Shown: in pieces, positions 63,180 through 64,000 of the stretch
Position numbering within the stretch: the stretch's first letter is position 1
How the letters are laid out: every line of letters starts with the position of its first letter
Origin: Haemaphysalis longicornis
Taxonomy: Eukaryota > Arthropoda > Arachnida > Ixodida > Ixodidae
Assembly: GCA_013339765.2 (NCBI GenBank)
Contig: CM023453.1
Location: 28,597,868-28,661,867 of the forward strand
Reading direction: 5' to 3'
DNA: 64,000 bases
Program-made: the position numbers and the translations under genes
Notes under the pieces: model-generated
What the model saw: the letters and a program-made list of their open reading frames with translations, nothing else
Databases searched by the model: none
Told to the model about the DNA's origin: nothing

Positions 63180-63961
63180 CAGTTAAACCTCATTATAATG
63201 AAATTGAAGGGGCGCCGTGATTTGCTCATTATAACCAATATTTCGTTATAGCCGTAGCGGGCATTTACTGCAAATATTGTACACTGTACTTACCCAAAAC
63301 AAATGGCGGGCGAAATTGGATCTTGCTACGTGGTGGTACACATCCAAATAACCGCATCCCGGAGATAAAAAGTAGAAGTCACGAACCTACTTTATTGCAG
63401 TTCAAAATACGTAACTCTTACTTCAAACCGACTTTGCTGCAATGTAGTCTGTAATTAGCCGTTGATGCAGCTTTCTGATTCAAGCAGTGGCTCGCTCAGC
63501 TTCGTGCCCGGTTTGACGGCTTTTGTCGTAGCTGTCTTCTGGCCTAGCGTTAGTCTTTTGCTTTCGCTTCCTGCCTGGCGTGTTCATGCTCCCCGATTAA
63601 CGCGGACAGCACAACAAAAGATGAGGCTGAAACCGAAAAAAAGAAACACACAACTTCAGCAACATGGCTCCCGCGGGCCACAGCGCATGTCGCCGAGTGA
63701 CAGTCGCAGGCGAGCACACCATGGCCGTGTATGCTGCGTGCATTGGCTGCATGCCGTGTGCAGCAAGAGGAAGGTGGGAATCGCACGCACAGCGGACGCA
63801 TGGTGGGAGTTTTGAACTGCTAAATACAGTTGTCGCATTGAGCACTGTCTCAAATCCGCATTGCGTTTGTCGTGAAATTGGTCCAAATGTTATTCCTAAT
63901 GGAATTTGTTCGTTATATCCTGTAACAGGCAAATTTTATATAGTTAAAAGGAGGTTTTAAA
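63180..63961. mobile_element. Decayed pogo/Tigger-like element with degenerate inverted ends
   Basis: The left end reads TA then CAGTTAAACCTCATTATAAT, the style of terminal repeat seen in pogo/Tigger elements of the Tc1/mariner superfamily, which duplicate TA. The right end (63940-63961) reads TTAAAAGGAGGTTTTAAATA, a worn inverse of the left end. Subterminal stretches with CGTTATA (63243-63249 and 63911-63917) lie in mirrored positions. No transposase frame is visible, so it is non-autonomous. It sits inside intron 4 of TPST. The right boundary is uncertain. Confidence 0.5.
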
Positions 63962-64000
63962 TACAATGGTATCTGTGGGGGACTTTAAAAAGTGATTACG

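Overview
The window is metazoan nuclear DNA, most likely from a hard (ixodid) tick. Two things point there. It is scattered with tRNA-headed SINEs of the type known from ticks as Ruka (head GCCGCGGTGGCTCAGTGG, B box GGTTCGATTCC, body ending in AAAGATCCCCAGGTGG). Its only clear gene is an intron-bearing animal enzyme gene with a GC-rich first exon. There are no bacterial-style operons, no rRNA genes and no CRISPR array. I cannot name the species.

Positions 1 to about 57,000 hold no intact protein-coding gene that I can recognise. This part is intergenic DNA built from transposon remnants, SINEs, short inverted-repeat (foldback) elements, microsatellites and long poly-T, poly-C and poly-G runs. 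The best-supported mobile elements are: a full-length Ruka SINE with a 10-bp target duplication (17985-18229); an 837-bp hAT-like element with an exact 8-bp duplication (34474-35310); an 849-bp PIF/Harbinger-like element with a TTA duplication (48747-49595), nested in an older repeat whose uninterrupted sequence is seen in a paralogous copy near 9.77 kb; two foldback elements (4168-4416 and 5925-6406); a three-copy, roughly 300-bp family (2.5, 15.3 and 51.2 kb); a modular repeat group carrying GGATT pentamer runs (9.5, 12.4, 41.4, 48.5 and 55.6 kb); and the 3' end of a decayed LINE (28.2-29.0 kb).

From about 57.1 kb to the right edge lies the 5' part of a tyrosylprotein sulfotransferase (TPST) gene on the + strand. 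Four coding exons are visible (57258-57401, 57858-58097, 58900-59094, 60209-60459). They give about 277 residues of a type II Golgi membrane enzyme: N-terminal anchor, PAPS-binding motifs, catalytic Glu and most of the sulfotransferase fold. The C-terminal exon or exons lie beyond 64,000. Intron 3 appears to be a GC-AG intron, intron 2 is loaded with GT, GA and CT microsatellites, and the leader carries a two-codon upstream ORF.

The repeats do not form a pathway. The window reads as one housekeeping secretory-pathway gene next to a repeat-dense intergenic region. The notable material is the nested and modular structure of the transposable elements and a few unexplained hairpins and tandem repeats.
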